A stretch of DNA of 64,000 nt. It comes from Bacillota bacterium (GTDB lineage Bacteria > Bacillota > Clostridia > Oscillospirales > Acutalibacteraceae). The stretch lies in assembly GCA_023390175.1 (NCBI GenBank), contig JAEWDK010000006.1:186001-250000 (forward strand). The letters are read 5' to 3'. The translations under genes were made by a program, and so were the position numbers. The notes below the pieces were generated by a model. It was not told the origin of the DNA, searched no databases, and saw only the letters and a program-made list of their open reading frames with translations. This document shows positions 25,273 to 33,080 of the stretch, piece after piece (the first letter of the stretch is position 1; every line of letters begins with the position of its first letter).

Positions 25273-25461
25273 ATGTGTGAAGCCAATGTGTACTTAATTG
25301 ATAAAGACGGGAATGAGGACCTGCTGCTTGATGCAGTCGATAAGGTCATTCCGGAAGAAGCCGATAAAATTTACCTCGAAAATATTTACGGCGAACGGAA
25401 AACCGTAAAAGCCCGAATTAAAGAAATGCATCTTGTGGACCATAAAATCATACTGGAATAA
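25273..25461 (+). CDS. CooT-type nickel-binding protein
   Basis: A 62-residue protein beginning MCEANVYLIDKDGNE. In CooT from carbon-monoxide-oxidising bacteria the Cys next to the initiator Met binds Ni(II) after Met removal, and the protein helps mature nickel enzymes such as CO dehydrogenase. The ATG at 25273 is chosen because it places Cys at position 2 and follows AGAGGTGA; the frame opens 9 bases earlier. Its place behind an ECF nickel/cobalt importer agrees with that role. No nickel enzyme is visible in the window. Confidence 0.88.
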   Translation: MCEANVYLIDKDGNEDLLLDAVDKVIPEEADKIYLENIYGERKTVKARIKEMHLVDHKIILE

Positions 25462-25469
25462 TTATCATA

Positions 25470-25506
25470 AAGGCAGGGCAGCTATTGGGGATAGCTGCCC
25501 TGCCTT
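25470..25506 (+). terminator. Terminator of the nickel operon
   Basis: A perfect 16-bp stem (25470-25485 with 25491-25506) and a 5-base loop; the T tract is short. Confidence 0.85.
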
Positions 25507-25563
25507 CTCAGTCCGACGGAGGAGTCATATGTGAGCTGCGTTTGCTTTGCCGCAGCTGATTTT

Positions 25564-26265
25564 TTATTCGTCAATGACCTGTCCGTCTGTCGAAATCGTA
25601 ATAATGTGCCACGGAATCATCTTGCCGCTGTTTTGTAGCGCGGATTTTACATACTGCACCATGCCGCCGCAGCAGGGAACTTCCATTCTTACCACAGTAA
25701 TACTTTGAATGTCGTTCATACTGAGGATTGCGGTCAGCTTTTCGCTGTAATCCACATCGTCCAGCTTTGGGCAGCCGATCAACGTGATTTTATTTTTCAT
25801 GAATTTGTGAATGTTGGGGTAAGCGTACGCCGTGCAGTCTGCGCAGATGACAATATGAGCGCCTTCAAAATACGGTGCGTTAGGCGAAACCAGTTTAATC
25901 TGGCACGGCCATTGCCGCAGCTCGGACTGTGCCGCCGGCGCTTCCGCCGTAGCGGGCTGCGGTGCGCGTTCCATGGTGCGCATTCTGCTCCCGGGGCAGC
26001 CGCCGGCCGGGGGCTGATGTCTGTGCTCCGCCTGCATTTTTAATTTGACCGCTTCTGCGTCAAAGTCCGCGGCCTCGCGTTCAATAATTTCAATCGCGCC
26101 GGTCGGGCACTCGGGCAGGCAGTTGCCCAGCCCGTCGCAGTAGCTGTCGCTTGTAAGCACCGCCTTGCCGTTAATCAGCTTCAGGGCTCCTTCGTGGCAG
26201 GCATTTACACAAAGGCCGCAGCCGTTGCATTTTTCGGAATCTATGCTGATAATATTACGTTTCAT
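25564..26265 (-). CDS. 4Fe-4S ferredoxin-type protein
   Basis: A 233-residue protein. The N-terminal 60 residues are a bacterial ferredoxin fold, CNGCGLCVNACHEGA with a second cluster CDGLGNCLPECPTGA. A Pro/Ala/Gln-rich linker (about 75-110) leads to a C-terminal domain of about 120 residues. That domain has further Cys (VICADCTAYAYP, LIGCPKLDD, EVPCCGGMVQ) that could hold another metal site. Such proteins often accompany anaerobic reductases and are next to Crp/Fnr regulators; a FrdX-like partner of hydroxylamine reductase is possible. The start follows AAAAGGAGCTTTCAT. It is divergent from the Crp/Fnr gene across a shared palindrome. Confidence 0.85.
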   Translation of the reverse strand: MKRNIISIDSEKCNGCGLCVNACHEGALKLINGKAVLTSDSYCDGLGNCLPECPTGAIEIIEREAADFDAEAVKLKMQAEHRHQPPAGGCPGSRMRTMERAPQPATAEAPAAQSELRQWPCQIKLVSPNAPYFEGAHIVICADCTAYAYPNIHKFMKNKITLIGCPKLDDVDYSEKLTAILSMNDIQSITVVRMEVPCCGGMVQYVKSALQNSGKMIPWHIITISTDGQVIDE

Positions 26266-26309
26266 ATGAAAGCTCCTTTTCAGTGCGAATCTGTTGTCTT
26301 TATGAAGAA

Positions 26310-26352
26310 ATTATAGTATAATATTTTCACGAAGTCTGTAGCCATGGCTACA
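26310..26352. promoter_or_regulatory. Divergent promoter region with 16-bp palindromic operator
   Basis: TGTAGCCATGGCTACA (26337-26352) is a perfect palindrome. A minus-strand TATAAT (26315-26310) implies a start near 26303, which puts the palindrome centre at about -41.5. That is the class II activator position for Crp/Fnr proteins. A plus-strand TATAAT at 26317-26322 puts the same palindrome just past the start of the regulator's own transcript, a repressing position. Confidence 0.6.
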
Positions 26353-26387
26353 TAACATCAGGGGGCGGTTTTATTTTTGAAGCTGAT

Positions 26388-27065
26388 TTGAATGCGCTTT
26401 TAAACTGCGTGCTGTTCCGCTCAATCAAAGCGGAGGAGATTTCGCAGATGCTCGGCTGCATCGCGCCCCGCACGGCGCGCTACAAAAAAGGCGCGCTGAT
26501 TGCGCAGGCGGGCGGCCCCATGCGTGAAATCGGAATCGTTTTGGAGGGTTCTGTGGCTGTTACAAAGGAAACGCCGCTCGGGGAGCGTATTGTGCTGAAC
26601 AAGATATCGCCGGGCGGAATTTACGGTGAGGTTGCCGCACTTTCCGACACTCAGCTTGCGCCCGCCACCATTTTTTCATCAGAAGACAGTACGGTGCTGT
26701 TTATGCTGCCCGAAAAAATGTTGAATCCCTGCAAAAACGTTTGCCCGTGGCACACACAGCTGACGGCGAATTTGGTCCGCATTGTCGCGGATAAAGCACT
26801 GTACCTCAACCGTAAAATCGATTATCTTGCCATAAAAAGCATGCGCGGCAAGCTGTGCACTTACCTTTATGAATGGTACACAAAAACGGGCAGCCGTGAA
26901 TTTTCACTTCCGTTTAACCGTAACGAGCTTGCCGATTTTCTCAACGTTTCGCGGCCATCCATGTCGCGTGAGCTGGGGCGTATGCGGGACGAGGGGATTC
27001 TTTCCTTTTCCGGAAGTTCATTTCGGATTTTAGATTTGTCAAAACTGCAACTGTATGTGGAATAG
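26388..27065 (+). CDS. Crp/Fnr family transcriptional regulator
   Basis: A 225-residue regulator. The N-terminal cyclic-nucleotide-type beta barrel (about 15-125, with GGIYGEVAAL) is followed by a C-terminal winged helix, with the recognition region in NRNELADFLNVSRPSMSRELGRMRDEG. It lacks the N-terminal Cys cluster of Fnr, so it does not sense oxygen by that route. The start is uncertain: I use the TTG at 26388, but no clear ribosome binding site is present at a normal distance. It probably controls the divergent iron-sulfur gene through the palindrome between them. Confidence 0.87.
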   Translation: MNALLNCVLFRSIKAEEISQMLGCIAPRTARYKKGALIAQAGGPMREIGIVLEGSVAVTKETPLGERIVLNKISPGGIYGEVAALSDTQLAPATIFSSEDSTVLFMLPEKMLNPCKNVCPWHTQLTANLVRIVADKALYLNRKIDYLAIKSMRGKLCTYLYEWYTKTGSREFSLPFNRNELADFLNVSRPSMSRELGRMRDEGILSFSGSSFRILDLSKLQLYVE

Positions 27066-27077
27066 AGGGATACGAAA

Positions 27078-27593
27078 ATGAAATACCAAATCGGAGCAAT
27101 TATTCAGGCCATGATCCGATACAACGGGTCGGATGCAGCAAGAATTCAGCACGCGCTCAAGGTTTTTGCTTTTGCAAAATCCATCGGCGAGCTGCAGGGG
27201 CTGGACGAAATACAGATGGAAACGCTGGAGGTTGCCGCGGTGCTGCATGACATCGGCATTCATAACAGCGAGAAAAAGTACGGATCCTCCGGCGGGAAAT
27301 ATCAGGAGCTCGAGGGGCCTCCCGTTGCAAAGGAACTCCTTTTGCAAACGGATATTCCCACGGATATCGTGGAGCGGGTCTGCTTTTTAGTCGGCCATCA
27401 TCATACCTATACCGAAATTGACGGTATCGACTATCAAATTTTAGTTGAAGCGGACTTTCTTGTCAACCTTTACGAGGACGGTTTGGGCAGGGCTTCGGCA
27501 CAGACCGTTCTGGACAAATATTTTAAAACAGACGCCGGGAAAGAATATCTTACCGCAATGTTCCTTCAAAGCGGCGAAACAGGAGCGGACTGA
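27078..27593 (+). CDS. HD domain phosphohydrolase
   Basis: A 171-residue protein with a complete HD metal site: His in RIQHALKVFAFA, the HD pair in AVLHDIGIHNSE, HH in VGHHHTYTEI and Asp in VEADFLVNLYE. The family hydrolyses phosphate esters, often of nucleotides; the substrate is unknown. It lies 12 bases after the Crp/Fnr gene and 3 bases before the radical SAM gene, so the three are probably one transcript. Confidence 0.87.
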   Translation: MKYQIGAIIQAMIRYNGSDAARIQHALKVFAFAKSIGELQGLDEIQMETLEVAAVLHDIGIHNSEKKYGSSGGKYQELEGPPVAKELLLQTDIPTDIVERVCFLVGHHHTYTEIDGIDYQILVEADFLVNLYEDGLGRASAQTVLDKYFKTDAGKEYLTAMFLQSGETGAD

Positions 27594-27596
27594 ATC

Positions 27597-28544
27597 ATGA
27601 CAGGAAATCCGTTTCCATATTCCTGCGATAACAAGCGGTACCACACCCTCAGTTATCACCTGAAATCCATGTTCGACAAAAGAGTGTTCAAGGCGGTTAT
27701 TGACGCGGGCTTTACCTGCCCCAATCTGGACGGTACAAAGGGCACAGGCGGCTGTACCTATTGCTTGAACGGCAGCGGTGATTTTACCCACGGCGCAGGA
27801 AAAAGCGTAGCCGGGCAAGTGGAAGCGGAGCTTCTGCGTGTTCGTAAAAAGTGGAGCGACGCACAGGTGATCGCTTATTTTCAGGCGCATACCAACACGT
27901 ATGCGCCGCTTCCACAGCTGCGTGCGCTGTATGAAACCGCGCTGGAATCGGATGGCGTGTGCGGAATCAGCATTGCCACCCGTGCCGACGCGCTGGAGGC
28001 CGAAACAATGGACTATCTGTCCGAGCTGTCGAAGAAAACGTATCTGACGGTGGAACTGGGACTGCAGAGTATGCATGACAGTACCGCGGAGCGAATTCAC
28101 CGCGGCCACACCTGGGCGGAGTTTGCAAAAGCTTATCGCGCGCTCAAAGAACGCGGTATCCGCGTGTGTGTTCATATCATCAACGGCCTGCCCGGCGAAA
28201 CGCCGGAAATGATGCTGCAAACGGCGCGTGCGCTTGCGGATTTTTCTGTTGACGCGGTAAAAATCCACCTTCTGCAGATTATGCGGGGAACACAGCTTGC
28301 GCGGCAGTACGCCGGGCATCAGGTTGTTCCCATGACAAAGGAAGAGTATATTAATGCGGTATGCTCCCAGCTTGAGGTACTCCCGCCGCAGACGGTAATT
28401 GAACGGATTACCGGCGACGGCGACCATGATAAGCTGATTGCCCCGCGATGGGGCGTGGATAAAATTGCTGTTTTAGGCGGAATCGATCAGGCCCTTGTGC
28501 AAAAAGATACCTGGCAGGGAAAATACTATACCTGTAATAGGTAA
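27597..28544 (+). CDS. Radical SAM protein, TIGR01212/YhcC-YtqA family
   Basis: A 315-residue protein of the YhcC/YtqA subfamily, marked by the opening YHTLSYHLKSMFDKRVFK. The cluster motif is extended (CPNLDGTKGTGGCTYC) rather than the usual CxxxCxxC: Cys is followed by a 10-residue insert before CTYC, as in this family. Other matches are VELGLQSMHD, HINGLPGE and VKIHLLQIMRGT. Members are linked to tRNA modification or anaerobic metabolism, but I cannot assign a reaction. It begins directly after the HD gene. Confidence 0.9.
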   Translation: MTGNPFPYSCDNKRYHTLSYHLKSMFDKRVFKAVIDAGFTCPNLDGTKGTGGCTYCLNGSGDFTHGAGKSVAGQVEAELLRVRKKWSDAQVIAYFQAHTNTYAPLPQLRALYETALESDGVCGISIATRADALEAETMDYLSELSKKTYLTVELGLQSMHDSTAERIHRGHTWAEFAKAYRALKERGIRVCVHIINGLPGETPEMMLQTARALADFSVDAVKIHLLQIMRGTQLARQYAGHQVVPMTKEEYINAVCSQLEVLPPQTVIERITGDGDHDKLIAPRWGVDKIAVLGGIDQALVQKDTWQGKYYTCNR

Positions 28545-28569
28545 AACAAAATAAAAATATATGCGAAAT

Positions 28570-28603
28570 GGGGCCCGCCGTCCATCGACAGCGGGCCCCT
28601 TTT
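28570..28603 (+). terminator. Terminator of the Crp-HD-radical SAM unit
   Basis: GGGGCCCGC (28570-28578) pairs with GCGGGCCCC (28591-28599), followed by TTTT. Confidence 0.9.
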
Positions 28604-28656
28604 CGGCTTGGTTTAACCGAAAAAGGATTTCTTCCCGATTGATGCAGCGGCCGCTC

Positions 28657-29334
28657 TTACTTTAGCTTTTCCAGCTTTTTTCGGTCCGTCAGTACAATTT
28701 CTCCCCTTGAAAGCGACACCATGCCCTCATCCTGAAAATATTTGAGCATGCGGGTGACTACTTCGCGCGCGGAGCCAAGATGCTTTGCAATTGCTTCATG
28801 CGTAATTATCAGGCGGTCGGTTCCGTCAATGGAGGATTGCTCCAGCAGGAAAAACGCAAGCCGCTTGTCAAAGCTGGTGAACAGAACTTGTTCCATCACC
28901 CACATCACGTCCGAAAAACGGGAAGCCATCAGCTGATTCGTATAGTCCGAAACAGGCAGCGAAGTTTGGTTCAGCTGGTTATAAACGGGGGTGGGAATCA
29001 GCAGCGCTTCCGTGTCCTGTTCCGTTTCCACATATATATCAAAATTGATATTCTTCATGATGCATGCTGCGGAAAAAATACAGATATCGTTGTCAAACAG
29101 CCTGTAAAGCGTAATTTCCTTTCCGCTTTCGGAGATAATATAGATGCGGAGCTGGCCGTGTTTTACCAAAAGAAGGCCCGCACAGTGTTTGGAACCGCTG
29201 TGCATGCTTTCACCCCGGTAATAAAAATGCGGTACTGCCGTTTTGCTTAATGTATGCTTTTGCTCCGAAGTGAGCTTCTCCCAAAAAGGAAACACAGATT
29301 TTAAAAATTCAATGGTTTCACCAGGCTCAGTCAC
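28657..29334 (-). CDS. Crp/Fnr family transcriptional regulator
   Basis: A 225-residue regulator distinct from the one at 26.4 kb. The sensor domain carries CAGLLLVKHGQLRIYIISESGKEITLYRL and DICIFSAACIM, a set of residues shared by a subgroup of anaerobe Crp/Fnr proteins. The HTH is in THEAIAKHLGSAREVVTRMLKYFQDEG. Three Cys (two in the FSAACIMK/SKHC segments) could sense redox or bind a cofactor, which is inference. The GTG at 29334 follows GGGGGG. It is divergent from the nitroreductase gene and probably controls it. Confidence 0.88.
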   Translation of the reverse strand: MTEPGETIEFLKSVFPFWEKLTSEQKHTLSKTAVPHFYYRGESMHSGSKHCAGLLLVKHGQLRIYIISESGKEITLYRLFDNDICIFSAACIMKNINFDIYVETEQDTEALLIPTPVYNQLNQTSLPVSDYTNQLMASRFSDVMWVMEQVLFTSFDKRLAFFLLEQSSIDGTDRLIITHEAIAKHLGSAREVVTRMLKYFQDEGMVSLSRGEIVLTDRKKLEKLK

Positions 29335-29427
29335 TCAAATCCCCCCATTCACTTCTATATGTTATTATACTACGTTCGAACAGAAAAGAACATCCGGCGG
29401 GCTTCCTACAAAAAATAATTCTATTTA

Positions 29428-29442
29428 TGTGAAAAGTTCACA
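29428..29442. promoter_or_regulatory. Palindrome TGTGAA-AAG-TTCACA upstream of the nitroreductase
   Basis: A 15-bp perfect inverted repeat that resembles the TGTGA/TCACA half sites of the Crp family. It sits just upstream of the -35 box of the nitroreductase promoter and next to a divergent Crp/Fnr gene. Its centre is about 50 bases before the predicted start. Confidence 0.5.
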
Positions 29443-29450
29443 AATACGAC

Positions 29451-29478
29451 TTGATTTTTTTGCTGAAAATGCTATACT
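29451..29478 (+). promoter_or_regulatory. Promoter of the nitroreductase gene
   Basis: TTGATT (29451-29456), 16 bases, TATACT (29473-29478). Confidence 0.6.
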
Positions 29479-29498
29479 GAAAAAAAGGAGATGTTATT

Positions 29499-30098
29499 AT
29501 GCAAAAGAATTTTTATGAAGCCATTAAAGATAGACGTTCCATTTACGCAATCAGCGGTGAAACCACTGTTTCGGATGAACGGATTGAAGAAATAATCGGA
29601 CAGGCCGTCCAAAATGTTCCGTCCGCCTTTAACAGCCAAAGTGCGAAGGTAGTTGTACTGTTTGGCGAAAACCATAAGAAGCTGTGGAACATTACCATGG
29701 AAACGCTTCGCAAGGTTGTCCCTGCGGATAGTTTTGCGCAGACCGAAGAAAAAATCAATTCCTTCGCAGCGGGGCACGGTACGGTACTGTATTTTGAAGA
29801 TACTTCCATTACCAACGGACTTGCCGAGCAATTCCCGCTTTACAAGGATAATTTCCCGGTTTGGGCTCAGCACTCAAACGGAATGCTGCAGTTTGCCGTA
29901 TGGACTTCACTGGAGCTTGAGGGCCTGGGCGCTACCCTGCAGCACTATAATCCTTTGATTGATGAGGAAGTCAAGTCAACATGGAAGCTGCCGGCCAGCT
30001 GGAAGCTGACGGGCCAAATGCCGTTCGGAAAGCCGGTGGCCGCTCCGGATGCAAAGGAATTTGTTCCGCTGAGCGAGCGGATGCTTCTCTTTAAGTAA
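29499..30098 (+). CDS. Nitroreductase family protein (Frm2/HBN1-like)
   Basis: A 199-residue FMN-dependent oxidoreductase. RDRRS-type FMN contact is seen as IKDRRSIYAISGE, followed by QNVPSAFNSQSAKVVVLFG and the GLGATLQHYNPLID segment near the C-terminus. PSAFNSQS and the ATLQHYNP motif place it in the Frm2/CinD group rather than with NfsA or NfsB. Such enzymes reduce nitroaromatics or quinones using NAD(P)H; the physiological substrate is unknown. A good AAAAAGGAG site precedes the ATG. It is controlled most likely by the divergent Crp/Fnr protein. Confidence 0.9.
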   Translation: MQKNFYEAIKDRRSIYAISGETTVSDERIEEIIGQAVQNVPSAFNSQSAKVVVLFGENHKKLWNITMETLRKVVPADSFAQTEEKINSFAAGHGTVLYFEDTSITNGLAEQFPLYKDNFPVWAQHSNGMLQFAVWTSLELEGLGATLQHYNPLIDEEVKSTWKLPASWKLTGQMPFGKPVAAPDAKEFVPLSERMLLFK

Positions 30099-30121
30099 AT
30101 CCGGTCTTTTATAAAATGTTT

Positions 30122-30152
30122 GAGCACCTTTTCAAAAGAAAAGGTGCTCTTT
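30122..30152. terminator. Bidirectional terminator after the nitroreductase
   Basis: GAGCACCTTTTC (30122-30133) pairs with GAAAAGGTGCTC (30138-30149) across an AAAA loop. It serves both the nitroreductase and the convergent hydrolase. Confidence 0.85.
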
Positions 30153-30168
30153 CTGTACTGTATTAAAT

Positions 30169-30912
30169 TTATAATTTGTCTGCATCGGCGGGGATTGCCG
30201 GGTATTCTATTTTTGCGCCTCTTTGTGAGAAGAACGTAACTTTATCCCGGTATGGCCGAGCGCGCTCATCCGTTTCCAGCTTCTCAAAGACGGAAAGATT
30301 GTCGCTGAAATGCATCGGTACGGCAAGCTCCGCTCCGATTGCATTCATAAAATAGTCCAGCCCAAGCAGGTAATTTTCCTCCAGCCGGGGGTCAACGGGA
30401 ACAAAGGCAATATCGATTGTTTCACCGTTCAGCGTATCCATCTGTTCCTTGTAGCGCCTTGTCATTTCTGCGTTGTCATCGTCCGGCTCCCCATTCCAAT
30501 ACCACAGGTTCAAATCCCCTGCGTGGTAAATGCACAGCCCGTCGGCGTGAATCAGGAATGCGCCGCCCGCGTCCGTGGATTCCAGCACGCGCACGCTCAG
30601 GTCGCCCAAATCGTATTCCCGTCCCGGGTGAACCAGCAAAGCGTCTTCCGCAGTACGAATGTCGTCCGAAAGGATGTAGCGGATTTGTTTTACGGTTTTA
30701 CGCCAACTGAAAATTTTAGGGTTGTAATGGTCGGGGTGACGGTGGGACACAAAAACCACAACATCCAAATCTTTGATTTCCTCCGGGTCAATCACCCCTT
30801 TGTCAAGGCCGCAGCCCCGGGGCGTATCAAGGTAGTAATCAAAAATAAAGAAATGCCGGTCGGTCTTTACCGTAAAGCCGCTGTTGTATAAATATCTGAT
30901 TTCTGCTTTCAT
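30169..30912 (-). CDS. Metallo-beta-lactamase fold hydrolase (UlaG-like)
   Basis: A 247-residue hydrolase. The metal motif is HRHPDHYNP (HxHxDH), with further ligands in HAGDLNLWYW and VPMHFSD near the C-terminus. The IRYLYNSGFTVKTDRHFFIFDYY start is typical of the UlaG-like branch of the family, which includes sugar-lactone hydrolases and many uncharacterised members. I start at the ATG at 30912, preceded by GAGGGA; the open frame extends much farther upstream (to 31134) but overlaps the next gene and lacks a start signal. The substrate is unknown. Confidence 0.85.
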   Translation of the reverse strand: MKAEIRYLYNSGFTVKTDRHFFIFDYYLDTPRGCGLDKGVIDPEEIKDLDVVVFVSHRHPDHYNPKIFSWRKTVKQIRYILSDDIRTAEDALLVHPGREYDLGDLSVRVLESTDAGGAFLIHADGLCIYHAGDLNLWYWNGEPDDDNAEMTRRYKEQMDTLNGETIDIAFVPVDPRLEENYLLGLDYFMNAIGAELAVPMHFSDNLSVFEKLETDERARPYRDKVTFFSQRGAKIEYPAIPADADKL

Positions 30913-31030
30913 AATTTCCCTCATGATTATTTTCACACGGATATCGAAGCGTAAGCCAAGGCTGAAACGCTTTGCGCGTGTTAATAACATATTGTGATTT
31001 TGTAAAAAACAAGTATAATGGAGGAAAGGA

Positions 31031-32059
31031 TTACTGCATGCTGCCGCCTTCCACAATACCGCCTTTTGCAAGGTTTGCCTGATGTTCTTCCAAAGTTTTT
31101 GCATAGTAATAATTACCCGACTTGTCCGCGGCAAAATAAAGGTAATCTGTGCTGTCAGGGTTTACAGCCGCGCTCAGCGCAGCTTTTCCGGGGTTGCAAA
31201 TTGCGCCGGCCGGCAATGCTTTGCATTTATAAGTATTATAATACGAATTGTAACGGTTGATGTCACCCGTCAGGTTCGGTTTGACATAGCTTTCAATGTA
31301 AATGATCGTAGGATCCGCCTGCAGCCTCATACCCGCCTTCAGCCGGTTATGGAACACAGAGGATATCTTTTTCATTTCCGCTGAACTGGCCGCTTCCTTC
31401 TCAATAATAGAGGCGAGCGTTACAATCTGGTCGGTGGTCATGCCGGAATAGCTGTAATTGCTGCCGATTTTACTTTGAGCGCCGCGCAGCATCTTTCCAA
31501 GCGCGTCCTGCGGCTTCATATTGATGTAAAAATCGTAAGTATCGGGGAAGAGGTAGCCTTCCAGCTTAAAACAGCGGCTTGCGCTGCTGCCCAAGCTTCC
31601 GATCAGCGAGTAATAGCTGAAATCATAAGAATTGGCTGTTTTTAATAAATCTGCTTTTTTGCACACGCCCTTCGCTTCCAGCCGGTCGCCGATTTGTGAA
31701 AGGGTATAGCCTTCTGGAATTACCACCCGCACGCTTTGTGCCTGCGCGGGCTGGGAAGACGCTGAGGGCTGCGAATTTGATTGCGCAGGTGTTTGTGACG
31801 CCGCGCCGTTCGGCTTTGCGGAGGAAACAGCGCCGGGCGTTTTGCCTGTTGCGGAAGAAGCGCCGGAGCTAAGCTGGCCGGCAGAGCTGGAACCGGATTC
31901 GCCGGACACTGTGCTTGAAGCATCACCGGAAACGCTGCTCACAACTTCCTGTGAAGCTGTGCTGCTGCTCGCTGTTTTGGAACTGCCTCCGCTTTTTGAA
32001 CAGGCTGCAAATGAAAAAAGCAGGAGCAGTGCGATGAAAAGGGATAAATATCGTTTCAT
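31031..32059 (-). CDS. MltG/YceG-type endolytic transglycosylase, lipoprotein form
   Basis: Cleaves nascent peptidoglycan strands outside the membrane in the family. The 342-residue precursor has a lipoprotein signal with lipobox FAAC, a Ser/Ala-rich linker of about 90 residues and a LysM-like segment (VVIPEGYTLSQIGDRL). The YceG catalytic domain includes the conserved Glu in ASIIEKEA and the HNRLKAGMRLQADPTIIY block. Most MltG proteins are anchored by a TM helix; here a lipid anchor replaces it, and the YceG domain is shortened. It may therefore be a paralogue rather than the main MltG. Confidence 0.85.
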   Translation of the reverse strand: MKRYLSLFIALLLLFSFAACSKSGGSSKTASSSTASQEVVSSVSGDASSTVSGESGSSSAGQLSSGASSATGKTPGAVSSAKPNGAASQTPAQSNSQPSASSQPAQAQSVRVVIPEGYTLSQIGDRLEAKGVCKKADLLKTANSYDFSYYSLIGSLGSSASRCFKLEGYLFPDTYDFYINMKPQDALGKMLRGAQSKIGSNYSYSGMTTDQIVTLASIIEKEAASSAEMKKISSVFHNRLKAGMRLQADPTIIYIESYVKPNLTGDINRYNSYYNTYKCKALPAGAICNPGKAALSAAVNPDSTDYLYFAADKSGNYYYAKTLEEHQANLAKGGIVEGGSMQ

Positions 32060-32102
32060 TATTATGGCCTCTTTTTTCTATATTTATATCATATCAATTT
32101 TT

Positions 32103-32130
32103 ATTTTACACCAGTTTGATTTGAAGTCAA
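32103..32130 (-). promoter_or_regulatory. Promoter of the MltG-like lipoprotein gene
   Basis: On the minus strand TTGACT and TAAAAT are separated by 16 bases, about 45 bases before the start. Confidence 0.6.
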
Positions 32131-32232
32131 TAGAATGAATCGCTTTTTGGCGAAATAGCAGACGAACGCATCGGATTCAGAAGAGCTTTTTGGGCTTTGA
32201 TTGCTTTGTAAAATTAATTCGGAGGTTTTTTT

Positions 32233-33054
32233 ATGGGATTTAGTTTTCAGAATTACGGCGAGCAATTTGCGCAGTGGTTGGAAGCCATGCTGCCGCGCCT
32301 TGTGGGTACATTGCTGATTTTAGCGGTTGGCTGGTGGCTCAGCAACCAGCTTGTAAAGCTGATGTACCGGGGTATGATGCGCTCCAAAGCGGACGCCGGC
32401 ATTGTTACCTTCATCTGCTCCCTGATTAAAACAATCTTAAAAATTATTGTCTGCGTTACCGCAGCCGCACAGCTTGGCTTGAATGTAAATTCGATTATTA
32501 CCACGCTCGGCGCTGCGGGAGTTGCCGTCGGACTCGCGTTAAAAGACAATATGTCGAATATTGCGAGCGGGGTACAGATCATTTTCACAAAGCCATTTCG
32601 TGCCGGCGACTACCTTGCGCTGCAGAACGTGGAGGGTACGGTTGAACGGATTGAAATTATGTTTACCGCACTCAGAACATTCGACAACAAAGAGGTGGTG
32701 ATTCCGAACTCCACAGTCACCGCCAGCGTTATTACAAACTATTCCGCAATGGAAACCCGGCGTCTTGACTTGAATTATGTGGTGGGCTACGGGGAGAACC
32801 TTGTTGATGTCAAGCAGATTATGAATGATTTGATTGAGGAAAATCCCATGGCGATGAAAGACCCCACTCCGCTGATTGTTGTCGGTGAGCACAGGGAAAA
32901 CGGCATTGTAATCGGGGTCAGGGTATGGTGTAAAACAGAGGACTACTGGACACTGTACTTTGCCATGCAGGAAAAAGTGAAGCTTGCGTTTGACAAAGCC
33001 GGAATTGCCATACCGTTCCGCCAGCTGGATGTTCATATGGACACGGTCGGCTGA
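32233..33054 (+). CDS. Small-conductance mechanosensitive channel (MscS)
   Basis: A 273-residue channel that opens on membrane tension to release osmolytes. There are three TM helices (about 15-35, 58-82 and 87-112). TM3 carries the pore motif TTLGAAGVAVGLALKDNMSNIASG, after which comes the beta domain with FRAGDYLALQNVEGTVERI and IPNSTVTASVITNYS. The length and order match E. coli MscS. The GGAGG site precedes the ATG at 7 bases. No terminator is seen before the next gene 26 bases downstream, so the two may be co-transcribed. Confidence 0.94.
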   Translation: MGFSFQNYGEQFAQWLEAMLPRLVGTLLILAVGWWLSNQLVKLMYRGMMRSKADAGIVTFICSLIKTILKIIVCVTAAAQLGLNVNSIITTLGAAGVAVGLALKDNMSNIASGVQIIFTKPFRAGDYLALQNVEGTVERIEIMFTALRTFDNKEVVIPNSTVTASVITNYSAMETRRLDLNYVVGYGENLVDVKQIMNDLIEENPMAMKDPTPLIVVGEHRENGIVIGVRVWCKTEDYWTLYFAMQEKVKLAFDKAGIAIPFRQLDVHMDTVG

Positions 33055-33080
33055 ACTGAAATATGATGGGGGGATAAGTA

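Noticed and set aside
30913..31134. N-terminal extension of the UlaG-like hydrolase
   Set aside because: It overlaps the MltG-like gene, has no ribosome binding site, and the family begins at the ATG at 30912.
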